Part shown: positions 16,772 through 25,713 of the stretch, piece after piece
How positions within the stretch are numbered: position 1 is the first letter of the stretch
Layout: each line of letters starts with the position of its first letter
NCBI RefSeq assembly: GCF_002156875.1
Contig: NZ_NCSY01000006.1
Span: 339,482-403,481 of the forward strand
Direction: 5' to 3'
Source: Bacillus sp. EAC
Lineage (GTDB): Bacteria > Bacillota > Bacilli > Bacillales > Bacillaceae_G
Length of the DNA: 64,000 nucleotides
Notes under the pieces: model-generated
Seen by the model: only the letters and a program-made list of their open reading frames with translations
Told to the model about the DNA's origin: nothing
Database searches by the model: none
Translations under genes and position numbers: made by a program

Positions 16772-19700
16772 ATGTCATTTTTCGTAAAGCAGAAATATTT
16801 AGTTGTTGCAATCTGGTTAGTACTTGCAGTAACACTTAGCCTACTGTCTCCTTCTCTTTCCTCATTAGTTGAAGAAAAAGGAACTTTAGAACTACCAAGT
16901 AGTACTCAAGTAATGAAAGCAGAAAAAATTCAAACACAACATGGCATGGATCCAAAAAACAATAAGAGTTTTGCAATCACTTTTTACAATGACCAAAAAT
17001 TATCTGAATCGGATAAAGAGGCAGTAAAAAATGTAGCATCAAAACTTGAAGATAACAAAGATTCAATTGGTCTTGTATCAGTTTCGAACTCAATCGACGA
17101 ACCTAGATTAAAGAATACCCTTGAATCTAAAGATGGTAAAACAATTTTATTATCTGGTACGCTCAACATTAAAGGTAAAAATTTAACATCACTTTATAAT
17201 GAATTAAACTCACTTACAGCTGTTAAAGGATTAGAAAGAATTGTTACTGGTAAAATCTTTATCGATGAACAAGCCAATAAACAAAATGAAGATGGACTTA
17301 AAAAAGGAATCATTATTGCTGGAGTTCTTGCTTTAGTCGCTTCACTTGCTGTTACACGAAAGCCAGTCGTTGTTCTTTCAGCTCTAGTATTAACTTTAAT
17401 CAACTACTTAGTAAGCGCTTCAATTTATAGCTTTTTAGTAGATAGTGATAAACTACCCATTACAAATATTGCACCACTAGCTCTTGGGCTATTTGCATTC
17501 TTACTTAGCGTAACAGCAACCTTTAGTTTGTATTACCGCTATGCAGGAGTTTTGTCAGCCCAAAAATCGAATGAACACTCACTCATTTTTGCTTTATCAA
17601 AAAAACAATATAGTTTACTCGTTTCACATGCGGTTTTCACAGTATTAAGTTTTGGACTTTTAAATACTACTTTCCAAATGACGAAATCCTTAAGTGTCTT
17701 AATCATTTTAGGTATTGTATCGTATTTCGCTTCTATTACATTTTTACCAAGTCTTTTTTCAGTTTTCGGAAAAGCATTACTTATTCCTAATACGAAAAAT
17801 GCTAGTTTCGTAGGTTGGCAAAAATGGAATAGTTTAGTAGTAAGACGAAGTGGTATCTTCACTTTAGTGACACTTTTAGTCATTGCACCGATAATTGCCA
17901 TGTATCAGCATAAAGTAGCTTACAGTACTGTCGATGGACTTCCAAATGAAGGTGCAGCGAAAGGTTCTAGATTAGTAGCTAGTGAATTTAGTGAAGGCAA
18001 ATCAACTCCACTAAGACTTGTACTTGAAAATACTGTGCCTTGGAATACTGCAATTGGTATGACTTCTATTGAAGCGTTATCGCGCAGTCTTTCTCAAATG
18101 GATGGCGTTGAATCCGTACGAAGTGCATCTAGACCATTTAGTAGTGAATTAGATCCATTACTGCTTGTTACCCAAGCAGCTACTTTAAAAGATGGAATTG
18201 GAAAAGGAAACGACGGAGTAAATCAAATACGAGAAGGTCTTCAAGGAGCTAAAGATGAATTAGAGTCCTCTTCTCCTAAATTAAAAGAAGCTACAGATGG
18301 AATTGATCAGTTAGTTACTGGTACAACAAAGCTTCAAACTGGTGTAGGTAAATTAGAAGACGGTTTATCACAAATCGAAAATGGATTACGTAAAGGCTCA
18401 GTTGGAGCAGGTCAGTTACACGATGGCTTAGGCACTGCTAAAGATAGTACAAAACAATTATTAACTGGTAGTAAACAATTATTAGCTGGATACAAAGAAA
18501 TCGAAAAAAACTTTAAAACACTTGCTAGTGGTGTTGGCGATATTAAAATGAATCTTGCCAAAATTCAAGGTGGTATTCAAGGATCTGAACAATTAGCATC
18601 TGGATTAGGTAAAAAATATCCAGAAATTACTTCTGATACTTTCTACCAACAACTACAAGGAACACTTAAGCTTTTAGATGACAGCTTAACTGAGTTTATT
18701 GGTAAAGTAGGTGAAGCTGAAAAAGGTGCTGGCTTACTACTTGCAGGACTTCAAAAAGCAAATGCAGGAATGACTCAGGTTGTAGATGGTCAAACAAAAT
18801 TAGTTGCAGGATTAGAAAAATTATATGCTGGTATGGGTGAATTACAAAATGGTATTGAAAGAGCTGCAGATGGCGAATCACTTGTCCTAGAAAATGTACC
18901 ACAAGTAACGAATGGACTAGGTCAGCTGAAAGACGGTCAAACTCAATTAGGTGACGGAATTGGACTTTTTGTTGATAAAGTCGGTGAATTAAAGGATGGT
19001 TTAGGTCAAACTGTAGGCGGATTAACACAAATTTATGACGGATTAAATACTGCTCAAGGTTATCTGGGTGGACTAACAACAAGTTTTAATCCAAGCTTAA
19101 CTGGTTGGTACTTACCTGAAGAAGCATTAAGCGAACCTGATTTTCAAAAAATCTTTGACAACTATATGTCTAAAGATTTCAATGTAACAACAATTGATGT
19201 TACTTTTGAAAAAACACCTATCTCTACTGAAGGTACAAAGCTAGTTGATCAAGCTAGAAAAACCGCTCTTAAATCATTAAAAGATCAAGGTTTAGAGTCT
19301 GTAAATTTAGCTTTAGCTGAAGATCCTTCAACAGTATATAGTTTAAAACCTATTATTACTGATGATTTAAAATGGCTTTTAACATACTCTCTAATTGCTG
19401 CAATTGTATTATTTACACTTGCATATAGAAATATCTTCTACTCAATTATTTCTGTAGGTGCAGCAACGGTTACCTATTTTGCTGGCAACTCTTTTGCAGA
19501 ACAAGTATTTATACGTCATCATGATCAATTAGGATTAAAATTCCTAGTTCCAATCTTTGCAATTTACTTAGTCTTTGCAATGACATGTACATTATTGGCT
19601 CATCTTTACTCAAATTCTTCTACGGATGCAGATGAAAAAGATTCTTTACTAGCTGGTAATATTGCAAGCATGTTTGCAGTTGGTGTAGTAGGCAGTGTCA

Positions 19701-19888
19701 TTTTCGTGGGATTATTATTTAGTAGTAGTTATTTATTTGTTCAAACTGCACTTTCAACTTTAGTTGGATTGATTTTAGTAACATTCTTTATTGTTCCTGT
19801 TATTTATCCAATTTTTGCTTCAAAACTATTTAGTTCCACTTCATCACAAGAACATGTGATTGAAAATAATGTGTCGCTAACAAACTAA
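16772..19888 (+). CDS. MMPL/RND-type exporter with long coiled extracytoplasmic domain (YdgH-like)
   Basis: A 1038-residue membrane protein. One helix spans residues 9-28; an extracellular porter domain follows to about 175; a first five-helix MMPL bundle covers about 179-385; a second is near 860-1025. Between them, residues about 479-763 are repetitive, with glycine/leucine spaced every 7 or 11 residues (GVGKLEDGLSQIENGL, GLGQLKDGQTQLGDGI), like the helical stalk of YhgE/Pip proteins. B. subtilis YdgH has similar architecture but is shorter (about 885 aa by memory). The family exports lipids, surfactants or drugs; the cargo is unknown here. Stand-alone gene with its own terminator; no adjacent TetR regulator. 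Confidence 0.85.
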   Translation: MSFFVKQKYLVVAIWLVLAVTLSLLSPSLSSLVEEKGTLELPSSTQVMKAEKIQTQHGMDPKNNKSFAITFYNDQKLSESDKEAVKNVASKLEDNKDSIGLVSVSNSIDEPRLKNTLESKDGKTILLSGTLNIKGKNLTSLYNELNSLTAVKGLERIVTGKIFIDEQANKQNEDGLKKGIIIAGVLALVASLAVTRKPVVVLSALVLTLINYLVSASIYSFLVDSDKLPITNIAPLALGLFAFLLSVTATFSLYYRYAGVLSAQKSNEHSLIFALSKKQYSLLVSHAVFTVLSFGLLNTTFQMTKSLSVLIILGIVSYFASITFLPSLFSVFGKALLIPNTKNASFVGWQKWNSLVVRRSGIFTLVTLLVIAPIIAMYQHKVAYSTVDGLPNEGAAKGSRLVASEFSEGKSTPLRLVLENTVPWNTAIGMTSIEALSRSLSQMDGVESVRSASRPFSSELDPLLLVTQAATLKDGIGKGNDGVNQIREGLQGAKDELESSSPKLKEATDGIDQLVTGTTKLQTGVGKLEDGLSQIENGLRKGSVGAGQLHDGLGTAKDSTKQLLTGSKQLLAGYKEIEKNFKTLASGVGDIKMNLAKIQGGIQGSEQLASGLGKKYPEITSDTFYQQLQGTLKLLDDSLTEFIGKVGEAEKGAGLLLAGLQKANAGMTQVVDGQTKLVAGLEKLYAGMGELQNGIERAADGESLVLENVPQVTNGLGQLKDGQTQLGDGIGLFVDKVGELKDGLGQTVGGLTQIYDGLNTAQGYLGGLTTSFNPSLTGWYLPEEALSEPDFQKIFDNYMSKDFNVTTIDVTFEKTPISTEGTKLVDQARKTALKSLKDQGLESVNLALAEDPSTVYSLKPIITDDLKWLLTYSLIAAIVLFTLAYRNIFYSIISVGAATVTYFAGNSFAEQVFIRHHDQLGLKFLVPIFAIYLVFAMTCTLLAHLYSNSSTDADEKDSLLAGNIASMFAVGVVGSVIFVGLLFSSSYLFVQTALSTLVGLILVTFFIVPVIYPIFASKLFSSTSSQEHVIENNVSLTN

Positions 19889-19903
19889 TTGTTAATGAAT
19901 AAT

Positions 19904-19941
19904 AAGGTCGAACTCTCTTATTAATGAGTTCGACCTTTTTC
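19904..19941 (+). terminator. Intrinsic terminator of the MMPL gene
   Basis: 12-bp perfect stem (19904-19915 with 19926-19937) and T tail. Confidence 0.93.
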
Positions 19942-20177
19942 ATATTCATCTAATCATAAACTGATTCGTTTAATGGTACTTTATCCCCTCTTTTTTCAAA
20001 TTTTCGCAATTCTACCTCTTTTATTAAATGTTACTAATTTATGATAAACACGGCGTATATCTTAACTTTAGTGAATATGATGTAAAGTAATTACAAATTT
20101 AATGATAATGAAATGAAACTTAATTAATATAGTAAAGCAACAGTAATTGGTATCAGACAACTCAAGGGAGTGAAGAG

Positions 20178-20531
20178 TTGATTTCTAATTTAAACAAATC
20201 ATTTCGTAAATTATTTATGTTCTTATTACGGAATTCAAATTGGATATTATTACTACTCGGATTGGTTGCATTTATCAATTACTGGTCTCTCTTTTTCCTA
20301 TTTTCTTTAGTCAAAGGAATAAAGACCGAATCTTCTCAAGTTAACCAAATGACACTTTGGGTTATATATGGTTACTTCTATGGTTTTTTTGGAAGTATGA
20401 TTTTAATGTTCGTACATTTTTTCGTACTTAGATTTATGATTATTCATCGAAAAATAAAAAGCTTCGTTATTTTTTTAGGACTTCATTTTTCTTATTTAAT
20501 ATTTTTAATTTTATTAATTCTATTAAACTAA
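20178..20531 (+). CDS. Small integral membrane protein, unknown function
   Basis: A 117-residue protein with three hydrophobic segments (about residues 20-45, 62-90 and 95-116) and basic loops between the second and third (RFMIIHRKIK). TTG start with GGGAGTG seven bases upstream. I recognise no family. It is a single gene, with about 290 bases on its 5' side to the MMPL gene and 200 on its 3' side to the antiporter. Confidence 0.7.
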   Translation: MISNLNKSFRKLFMFLLRNSNWILLLLGLVAFINYWSLFFLFSLVKGIKTESSQVNQMTLWVIYGYFYGFFGSMILMFVHFFVLRFMIIHRKIKSFVIFLGLHFSYLIFLILLILLN

Positions 20532-20579
20532 CTATCTACTTCCTTCCAAGTAGCGATCACTTCACAAACCACATCTACC

Positions 20580-20607
20580 TTGTGTAATGATTCATTTTTA
20601 GTTTATA
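20580..20607 (+). promoter_or_regulatory. Candidate promoter of the antiporter leader
   Basis: TTGTGT (20580-20585) and TATACT (about 20604) spaced 18 bases lie ahead of the leader hairpin and behind the small membrane-protein gene. Confidence 0.35.
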
Positions 20608-20649
20608 CTGTTCATAGATACAATTAATTGAATGCAAATTTTCGGAGGA

Positions 20650-20706
20650 GCCTGTCACAATAGGGATAAGTATGTACTTACTTATCTTATTGTCACAGGC
20701 TCTTTT
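20650..20706 (+). terminator. Strong hairpin plus T run in the antiporter leader (possible attenuator)
   Basis: About 24 bp of near-perfect stem starting GAGCCTGTCACAATA and closing with its complement ending CACAGGCTC, followed by TTTTTGTG. It lies 30 bases upstream of the antiporter start and about 120 past the previous gene's stop, so it may terminate the previous transcript or act as an attenuator of the antiporter. Confidence 0.75.
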
Positions 20707-20738
20707 TGTGTGCAAAAAAGTTAGGAGTGAATATTTTT

Positions 20739-21890
20739 ATGTTGTATGTACAATTAGCAATAATTTTAATTGCGTCTAAAATTGTAGGAGATTGGAGTAC
20801 AAAACTTGGTCAACCAGCAGTATTAGGTAAACTTCTCATTGGAATATTGTTAGGTCCCTCCGTTCTTGGAATTATTACTGAAACAGAAACTTTACACGAA
20901 ATGAGCGAGATTGGTGTAATCTTGCTAATGTTTATCGCTGGATTAGAGACCGATCTAACTGAACTTAAACGAACCCGAAAGGCTTCTACTCTTGTTGGTG
21001 TACTAGGTATTTTATTCCCTTTATGTATTGGGTACGTTTATGGAATTTCCGTTCATCTATCAACCTTTGAATCCATCTTTATTGGTCTCTTACTGTCGGC
21101 AACAAGCGTAAGTATTTCAGTTGCTGCATTAAAAGAGATGGGCCAACTTAAAACGAAAGAAGGCGCAACAATTTTAGGAGCGGCAGTGATTGACGATGTG
21201 CTTGTCATTATCGCTCTTGCTTTCCTAATGAGTTTTAATGGCGGTGACATTAATCTATCAGTTGTATTAATCAATAAAATTGTATTTTTTGCACTATCAA
21301 TTTTAATCGGATGGAAAATTGTTCCATGGGTACTAAAGAGATTTATAAAACTAAATGTCTCAGAAACATTAATTTCAGCCGCATTAATCATTTGTTTCCT
21401 TTTCGCTGCATTTGCAGACAAAACAGGTGTAGCTGCGATAATAGGTGCTTATTTTGCAGGTGTATCTATATCCGTTACTGAGTTTAAAAAGGAAGTATTT
21501 GAAAAAGTTGAAACAATTGCCTACTCTATTTTCGTTCCTGTATTTTTCACATTAATAGGAGTCTCAGTTCAATTTACAGGTTTAAGTAAATCTTTACCAT
21601 CCATTCTTGTATTAAGTGTGATTGCAATACTAACTAAATTAATTGGTGGTGCTTTAGGAGCGAAGTTTGCTGGGTTTAATATGAAAAGCTCTCTCGGTAT
21701 AGGTTCTGCTATGGTTTCAAGAGGCGAAGTTGCTCTTATAATCGCTTCAACAGGTTTAGCTAGTCAATTATTGAGTCACGAATTATTTTCTATAATAGTC
21801 GTAGTCGTATTGGTCACAACAATTGCTACACCACCACTTATGAAATTCTTTTTTACAGAAGAACGAAGAAAAGTAGACATATCAGCATAA
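20739..21890 (+). CDS. Cation:proton antiporter, CPA2 family (GerN/NapA-like)
   Basis: A 383-residue membrane protein with about 12 helices. Family marks are GQPAVLGKLLIGILLGPSVLG at the N-terminus, LLMFIAGLETDL, and AAVIDDVLVI about residue 150, the double-aspartate ion site of electrogenic CPA2 exchangers. There is no C-terminal TrkA-N domain, as in GerN of B. cereus and NapA. It probably exchanges Na+ or K+ for H+; a germination role is known for GerN but cannot be inferred here. The ATG at 20739 is preferred (TTAGGAG upstream) over the earlier frame start at 20706, which lies in the hairpin tail. Confidence 0.9.
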   Translation: MLYVQLAIILIASKIVGDWSTKLGQPAVLGKLLIGILLGPSVLGIITETETLHEMSEIGVILLMFIAGLETDLTELKRTRKASTLVGVLGILFPLCIGYVYGISVHLSTFESIFIGLLLSATSVSISVAALKEMGQLKTKEGATILGAAVIDDVLVIIALAFLMSFNGGDINLSVVLINKIVFFALSILIGWKIVPWVLKRFIKLNVSETLISAALIICFLFAAFADKTGVAAIIGAYFAGVSISVTEFKKEVFEKVETIAYSIFVPVFFTLIGVSVQFTGLSKSLPSILVLSVIAILTKLIGGALGAKFAGFNMKSSLGIGSAMVSRGEVALIIASTGLASQLLSHELFSIIVVVVLVTTIATPPLMKFFFTEERRKVDISA

Positions 21891-21917
21891 AGAAATAGCA
21901 GTTCTTTTAATGCTAGA

Positions 21918-22030
21918 GGATAGTTGTATTCTGTTCCAGGATATTCATTTTCCATAGAATGCGCGGAGAGTCTACCTGACCCAATCGCTTGCAATGTCTC
22001 ATTTGTCTACCACATCCCATAGGAGTTCAT
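21918..22030 (-). repeat. Degenerate copy E of the dispersed intergenic repeat
   Basis: Read on the minus strand: AACTCCTATGGGA, GACAAATGAGAC, GCAAGCG, CCGCGCATTCTATGGAAA and ATATCCTGGAACAGAA line up in order with GACTCCTGTGGGA, GACAGGTGAGAC, the GCGC loop, CCACGGAAAG and GCATCCTGGAGTGGAA of the intact copies. It lacks the inner insert and has accumulated many changes. Confidence 0.65.
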
Positions 22031-22096
22031 ACAACTTCTGCTCTAATCATCTTCTTTATTGACTGTTTATTTTAACTAAAACTTAAAGAGCTAGAT

Positions 22097-22134
22097 AAAA
22101 AAGTGAAGCATCATATCGATTGCTTCACTTTTTT
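22097..22134. terminator. Bidirectional terminator at the 3' end of ytpB
   Basis: 14-bp stem (22097-22110 with 22121-22134) with A and T runs at its outer ends. The last codons of ytpB lie within it. Confidence 0.9.
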
Positions 22135-23202
22135 ATTTGATTTCAGTTCTTTAATTTTAAAATATAATTTAGCATTTCCATAGAAAAAGAATGAAGTTAA
22201 ACCACCGTTACGTACAATACCTCTTCTAATCTTTTTCATTTCATTCGGACCTGCCATTTTTTTATCAGCTAAATAGATTCCTAATAATCCTTGGTAAATC
22301 ATTCGATGAAAACGATAATCTTTCAAATTCTTTAAAGCTTGGTCACTCTTAGTGGAAAAATATTCAATTCGATTTAACATGATGTCTTTTGAAGGGTAAT
22401 AGCTACAGAAATTTAAATCTCCGCCCTCTTCATCCTCTTTTTGATCAATCACATAATCAAGTAAAATATGTAATCCTTGTACGTATGGAAAGTAACTTTT
22501 ATATACCTTTTGAAATAATTCTTCAGAGATTCTTTCATTAAAAGAGTAAGATACTAAACAAAAAATTCCTAGTGTTGAACCAGCACATGCAGAGAATTCG
22601 TACCATTCTAAGTCTGGAAGTTCAGGCTGATACTCTTTGAACCAGTTTGTTAGTCTTGGAACTCTTTCATCCATTTTAACATGCTTATGTATTTGTAATT
22701 TACAATAATAATCTGCAAGTTGTACTAGGTAATCTTTTATATCATCATAGTATTGCGACTGTTTTAAGCTATTGTGGCACTTTGCTACTAACGCTCTTAA
22801 ATATCCTCCGTCTTCCTGCTCATCTCTAAAACGGTAATATAATTGATCGGATTTTTGGCATTTAACTGCATCAATCATCGCCTCATGTAACGCCTCGAAA
22901 TCTTTTGGATCAAGAGAGGTGCTACGATCACATAGATTATCTAAGTAATCACTGATTGTTTGGTATGCAACTATAAACTCTATAATTGGTCTCAAATTTT
23001 TTTCAGAAAGTAATGCTAAAATTGCACCACCTTCACAATGGAACGTTTTTGTATCGATGCTCATTAATGCTTGTTTTCTAAGTTCCGGATCAGGAATTGT
23101 TGTTGCGAAATTTTTCCAATAGTTTAATTCCTCATGTACAATAGGAAACACTGATTTATAAACCTTTGGCATTAATTGAATCGGATTTTTAGGCAGTGAC
23201 AT
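22111..23202 (-). CDS. ytpB: Tetraprenyl-beta-curcumene synthase YtpB (DUF2600)
   Basis: A 363-residue cytoplasmic terpene cyclase/synthase that in B. subtilis makes tetraprenyl-beta-curcumene, precursor of spore sesquarterpenes. Helical, with the acidic stretch QTISDYLDNLCDRST around residue 90 and LDYVIDQKEDEEGGDLNFCSYY around 245 providing likely Mg/diphosphate sites. The ATG at 23202 is chosen, with GGGGAGGAG upstream; the earlier ATG (23226) would have the RBS inside the gene. Divergent from ytoA. Confidence 0.9.
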   Translation of the reverse strand: MSLPKNPIQLMPKVYKSVFPIVHEELNYWKNFATTIPDPELRKQALMSIDTKTFHCEGGAILALLSEKNLRPIIEFIVAYQTISDYLDNLCDRSTSLDPKDFEALHEAMIDAVKCQKSDQLYYRFRDEQEDGGYLRALVAKCHNSLKQSQYYDDIKDYLVQLADYYCKLQIHKHVKMDERVPRLTNWFKEYQPELPDLEWYEFSACAGSTLGIFCLVSYSFNERISEELFQKVYKSYFPYVQGLHILLDYVIDQKEDEEGGDLNFCSYYPSKDIMLNRIEYFSTKSDQALKNLKDYRFHRMIYQGLLGIYLADKKMAGPNEMKKIRRGIVRNGGLTSFFFYGNAKLYFKIKELKSNKKVKQSI

Positions 23203-23289
23203 TTTTTCACTCCTCCCCATTTTCATTAATTACAAATCGATTAAATAAGTTATACTCAAAATAAAGTATTTATTTTATGGAGGTACAGT

Positions 23290-23820
23290 ATGATATTACC
23301 ATACAAAGGGAAGCAACCCAAAATTGAAACGTCCGCTTTTATCGCTTCAAATGCAACTGTTACCGGTTCTGTCACAATTGGAGCCAATAGTAGTATTTTC
23401 TTCGGGGCAGTAATTCGTGGGGATGTAAATGATACGATTATAGGAAAAGATGTAAATGTTCAAGATTTGTGCGTCCTTCATCAAAGTCCAAGATATCCTC
23501 TTATTCTAGAAGATGGTGTAACCGTTGGGCATAGTGTTATTTTACATAGTTGTACAATTAGAAAAAACGCTCTTGTTGGCATGGGATCGATTGTTTTAGA
23601 TGGAGCAGAGATTGGTGAAGGTGCTATGATTGGCGCTGGAAGTTTAGTTCCCGGTGGTAAGGTCATTCCTCCGAACACATTAGCATTCGGTAGACCTGCT
23701 AAAGTTATTAGAGAATTAACAGAAGAAGATATTGCGGATATGAATCGTATTCGAAGAGAGTATATAGAAAAAGGACAGTATTATAAAAAAGCGGAAGAAA
23801 ATGACCTTTCTCAAATTTAA
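23290..23820 (+). CDS. ytoA: Gamma-carbonic anhydrase family protein (YtoA)
   Basis: A 176-residue left-handed beta-helix protein with hexapeptide repeats (VTGSVTIGANSSIFFGAVIRGD). Metal-ligand histidines of the gamma-CA type are visible in CVLHQS, VGHSVILHSC. The length matches YtoA/YrdA/PaaY-type trimers. Carbonic anhydrase activity is not shown for most of them. RBS TGGAGGT precedes the ATG. Confidence 0.92.
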   Translation: MILPYKGKQPKIETSAFIASNATVTGSVTIGANSSIFFGAVIRGDVNDTIIGKDVNVQDLCVLHQSPRYPLILEDGVTVGHSVILHSCTIRKNALVGMGSIVLDGAEIGEGAMIGAGSLVPGGKVIPPNTLAFGRPAKVIRELTEEDIADMNRIRREYIEKGQYYKKAEENDLSQI

Positions 23821-23860
23821 AGAGACTTTTATATATGGTTTGGACATTTTTTACACACTG

Positions 23861-23889
23861 AGAGACTTTTATATAAAGTCTCTTTTTTT
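23861..23889 (+). terminator. Intrinsic terminator of ytoA
   Basis: AGAGACTTT / AAAGTCTCT stem with loop TATAT and seven T. The left arm plus loop (15 bases) also occurs at 23821-23835, right after the ytoA stop. Confidence 0.88.
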
Positions 23890-23996
23890 AATATAAATTT
23901 ACATTTCTCCATTTTTCATTTACAAAAGATTCTCATTAAATCCATAATCCTTTTTTATAATGAAGTTATAAAAATTTTTATAATGAGGGATGAAAA

Positions 23997-24530
23997 ATGA
24001 GCGCATTTCTTCAAAAGATCTACACATTCGAATGTAAGTTGTTTTACCGCGTAAATTCATTATTCCAACAGCGTTACTTGAATCTTTTTTTTCGTACCAT
24101 TACCCATCTTGGGGGAGCTACATCTACAATTACCTTCGCTTTGTTATTATTATTTTATGCTCAAAATGAATTACATCAAGCAGCTATTTTAAGCTCTTGC
24201 ACACTTGCTATTAGTCACATTCCTGTCCATTTTCTTAAAAAATTCTATCCACGCAAGAGACCTTATTTAAAGTTAGAAGGATCATTTGCTCCAAAAAATC
24301 CTTTAACTGATCATTCTTTTCCATCTGGCCATACAACAGCAATCGTATCAATTGCTCTACCTATCATGATTTATATACCGTTTACTGCATTTATTTTATT
24401 CCCTATAGTATGTTGCGTTGCATTTTCACGAATTTATCTTGGACTACATTATCCAACAGATGTATTTTGTGGGATTTTACTAGGTACATTTACTACCTTA
24501 CTTTCACAATTTTTTATTTATAACTTGTGA
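23997..24530 (+). CDS. PAP2 family phosphatase (undecaprenyl-diphosphatase-like)
   Basis: A 177-residue membrane phosphatase with the three PAP2 signatures in order: KKFYPRKRP (about residue 81), HSFPSGHT (about 104) and SRIYLGLHYPTD (about 145), containing the catalytic histidines. Five to six membrane helices. Likely dephosphorylates a lipid diphosphate such as undecaprenyl-PP (BcrC/YodM-like) at the outer membrane face. It overlaps or nearly abuts the glycosyltransferase gene, so the two probably act in the same lipid or envelope pathway. Confidence 0.9.
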   Translation: MSAFLQKIYTFECKLFYRVNSLFQQRYLNLFFRTITHLGGATSTITFALLLLFYAQNELHQAAILSSCTLAISHIPVHFLKKFYPRKRPYLKLEGSFAPKNPLTDHSFPSGHTTAIVSIALPIMIYIPFTAFILFPIVCCVAFSRIYLGLHYPTDVFCGILLGTFTTLLSQFFIYNL

Positions 24531-24541
24531 GGAGGATAAAA

Positions 24542-25693
24542 ATGAGAATTGCTATTTTTACTGACACTTATATTCCACAAGTAAATGGTGTTGCAAAAAC
24601 TTTAAATCGATTTACAAATTACTTAAATGAAAATGGTCATTCATTTCATGTATTTGCACCTGATGACTTCGGGGTTGTTACTAGCGAAAGTGTATCAAGA
24701 TTCAAAGCTATTCCTTTTAAAATTTATCCAGAATGTAAGATTTCACTACCAAGCCTAACTAAAATGAAAAAGAAGTTGAAGGAGTTTAATCCAGATATTA
24801 TCCATATTGCAACACCCTTTACAATTGGTTTATGCGGACTTCATTTTGCAAAAAAATTAAAAATTCCTTTAGTTGCATCCTATCATACGAATTTTGATCA
24901 TTATTTAGAGTATTATAATTTATCATTTTTAGAAAATTTTTTATGGAAATATTTAGATTGGTTTCATAAACCAACTCAAAAAATCTTTGTTCCATCAAAA
25001 GATACATTGAATCATCTCAATACAAAAGGATTTAACAATTTATCAATATGGACTCATGGTGTAGATTGCTCAATATTTAAACCCTCACTTTCAAATGATG
25101 AATTAAAAAGAAAATATCAAATTACATCTAAATACACTGTTTGTTTTGTAGGAAGAATTGCGCCTGAGAAGGATTTGGATACTTTATGTAAAATCATTAG
25201 TTACACGAAACAAAGATTCGGCAATAACCTTACATGGCTCATAGTTGGCGATGGTCCGAAAAAAGAAGATATGATTAAAAAAACCGGAACAAATCAAATC
25301 GTTTACACAGGCTATTTGCAAAGGAATGAATTAGCGGAAGTTTATAGTTTGAGCGATTTAATGGTATTCCCCTCGGATACAGAAACATTTGGGAACGTAG
25401 TACTTGAAGCAATGGCTTGTGGTACACCAGTGATTGGTGCAGATGCTGGTGGTGTAAAAAACATAATTAGAGATTATTCAACAGGCATTCTATGTGAACC
25501 TAAAAATTCATTCACATTCTGTCAAGCTATTGAAGATTGTCTTCATCAAACTGAGATGCTAAATCGTATGTCAATAAAAGCGCGGGACTATGCCTTGACT
25601 CAAGATTGGAATAGTATCTTTCACAAATTAGTAATGGAGTTTGAGCAAATTGTTACACCTTTCCCACCTATTCTTTTTTCAAAAAAAGCCTGA
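24542..25693 (+). CDS. GT4-family glycosyltransferase
   Basis: A 383-residue GT-B enzyme. The N-terminal acceptor domain starts FTDTYIPQVNGVAKT, typical of the MgtA/SQD2-like group that puts sugar on lipid acceptors; the C-terminal nucleotide-sugar domain has FVGRIAPEKDLD, VGDGP and the E-x7-E motif in ETFGNVVLEAMACGTPV. Start taken at 24542 with GAGGAGGA upstream; the frame from 24527 overlaps the PAP2 gene. Probably makes a glycolipid or membrane-linked polymer (inference). Confidence 0.9.
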   Translation: MRIAIFTDTYIPQVNGVAKTLNRFTNYLNENGHSFHVFAPDDFGVVTSESVSRFKAIPFKIYPECKISLPSLTKMKKKLKEFNPDIIHIATPFTIGLCGLHFAKKLKIPLVASYHTNFDHYLEYYNLSFLENFLWKYLDWFHKPTQKIFVPSKDTLNHLNTKGFNNLSIWTHGVDCSIFKPSLSNDELKRKYQITSKYTVCFVGRIAPEKDLDTLCKIISYTKQRFGNNLTWLIVGDGPKKEDMIKKTGTNQIVYTGYLQRNELAEVYSLSDLMVFPSDTETFGNVVLEAMACGTPVIGADAGGVKNIIRDYSTGILCEPKNSFTFCQAIEDCLHQTEMLNRMSIKARDYALTQDWNSIFHKLVMEFEQIVTPFPPILFSKKA

Positions 25694-25713
25694 GATTTTC
25701 AGGTTTTTTATTT
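25683..25713 (+). terminator. Intrinsic terminator of the PAP2-glycosyltransferase operon
   Basis: AGCCTGA / TCAGGTTTTTT hairpin overlapping the stop codon, followed by T run. Confidence 0.85.

Noticed and set aside
18696..19082. 128-aa antisense frame in the MMPL gene
   Set aside because: It is a shadow of the periodic coiled-coil code on the other strand; His/Leu-rich composition is an artefact.
20676..20782. Possible leader peptide starting within the antiporter hairpin
   Set aside because: An ATG frame of about 35 codons exists, but its nearest Shine-Dalgarno is some 20 bases away and it overlaps the true gene out of frame.
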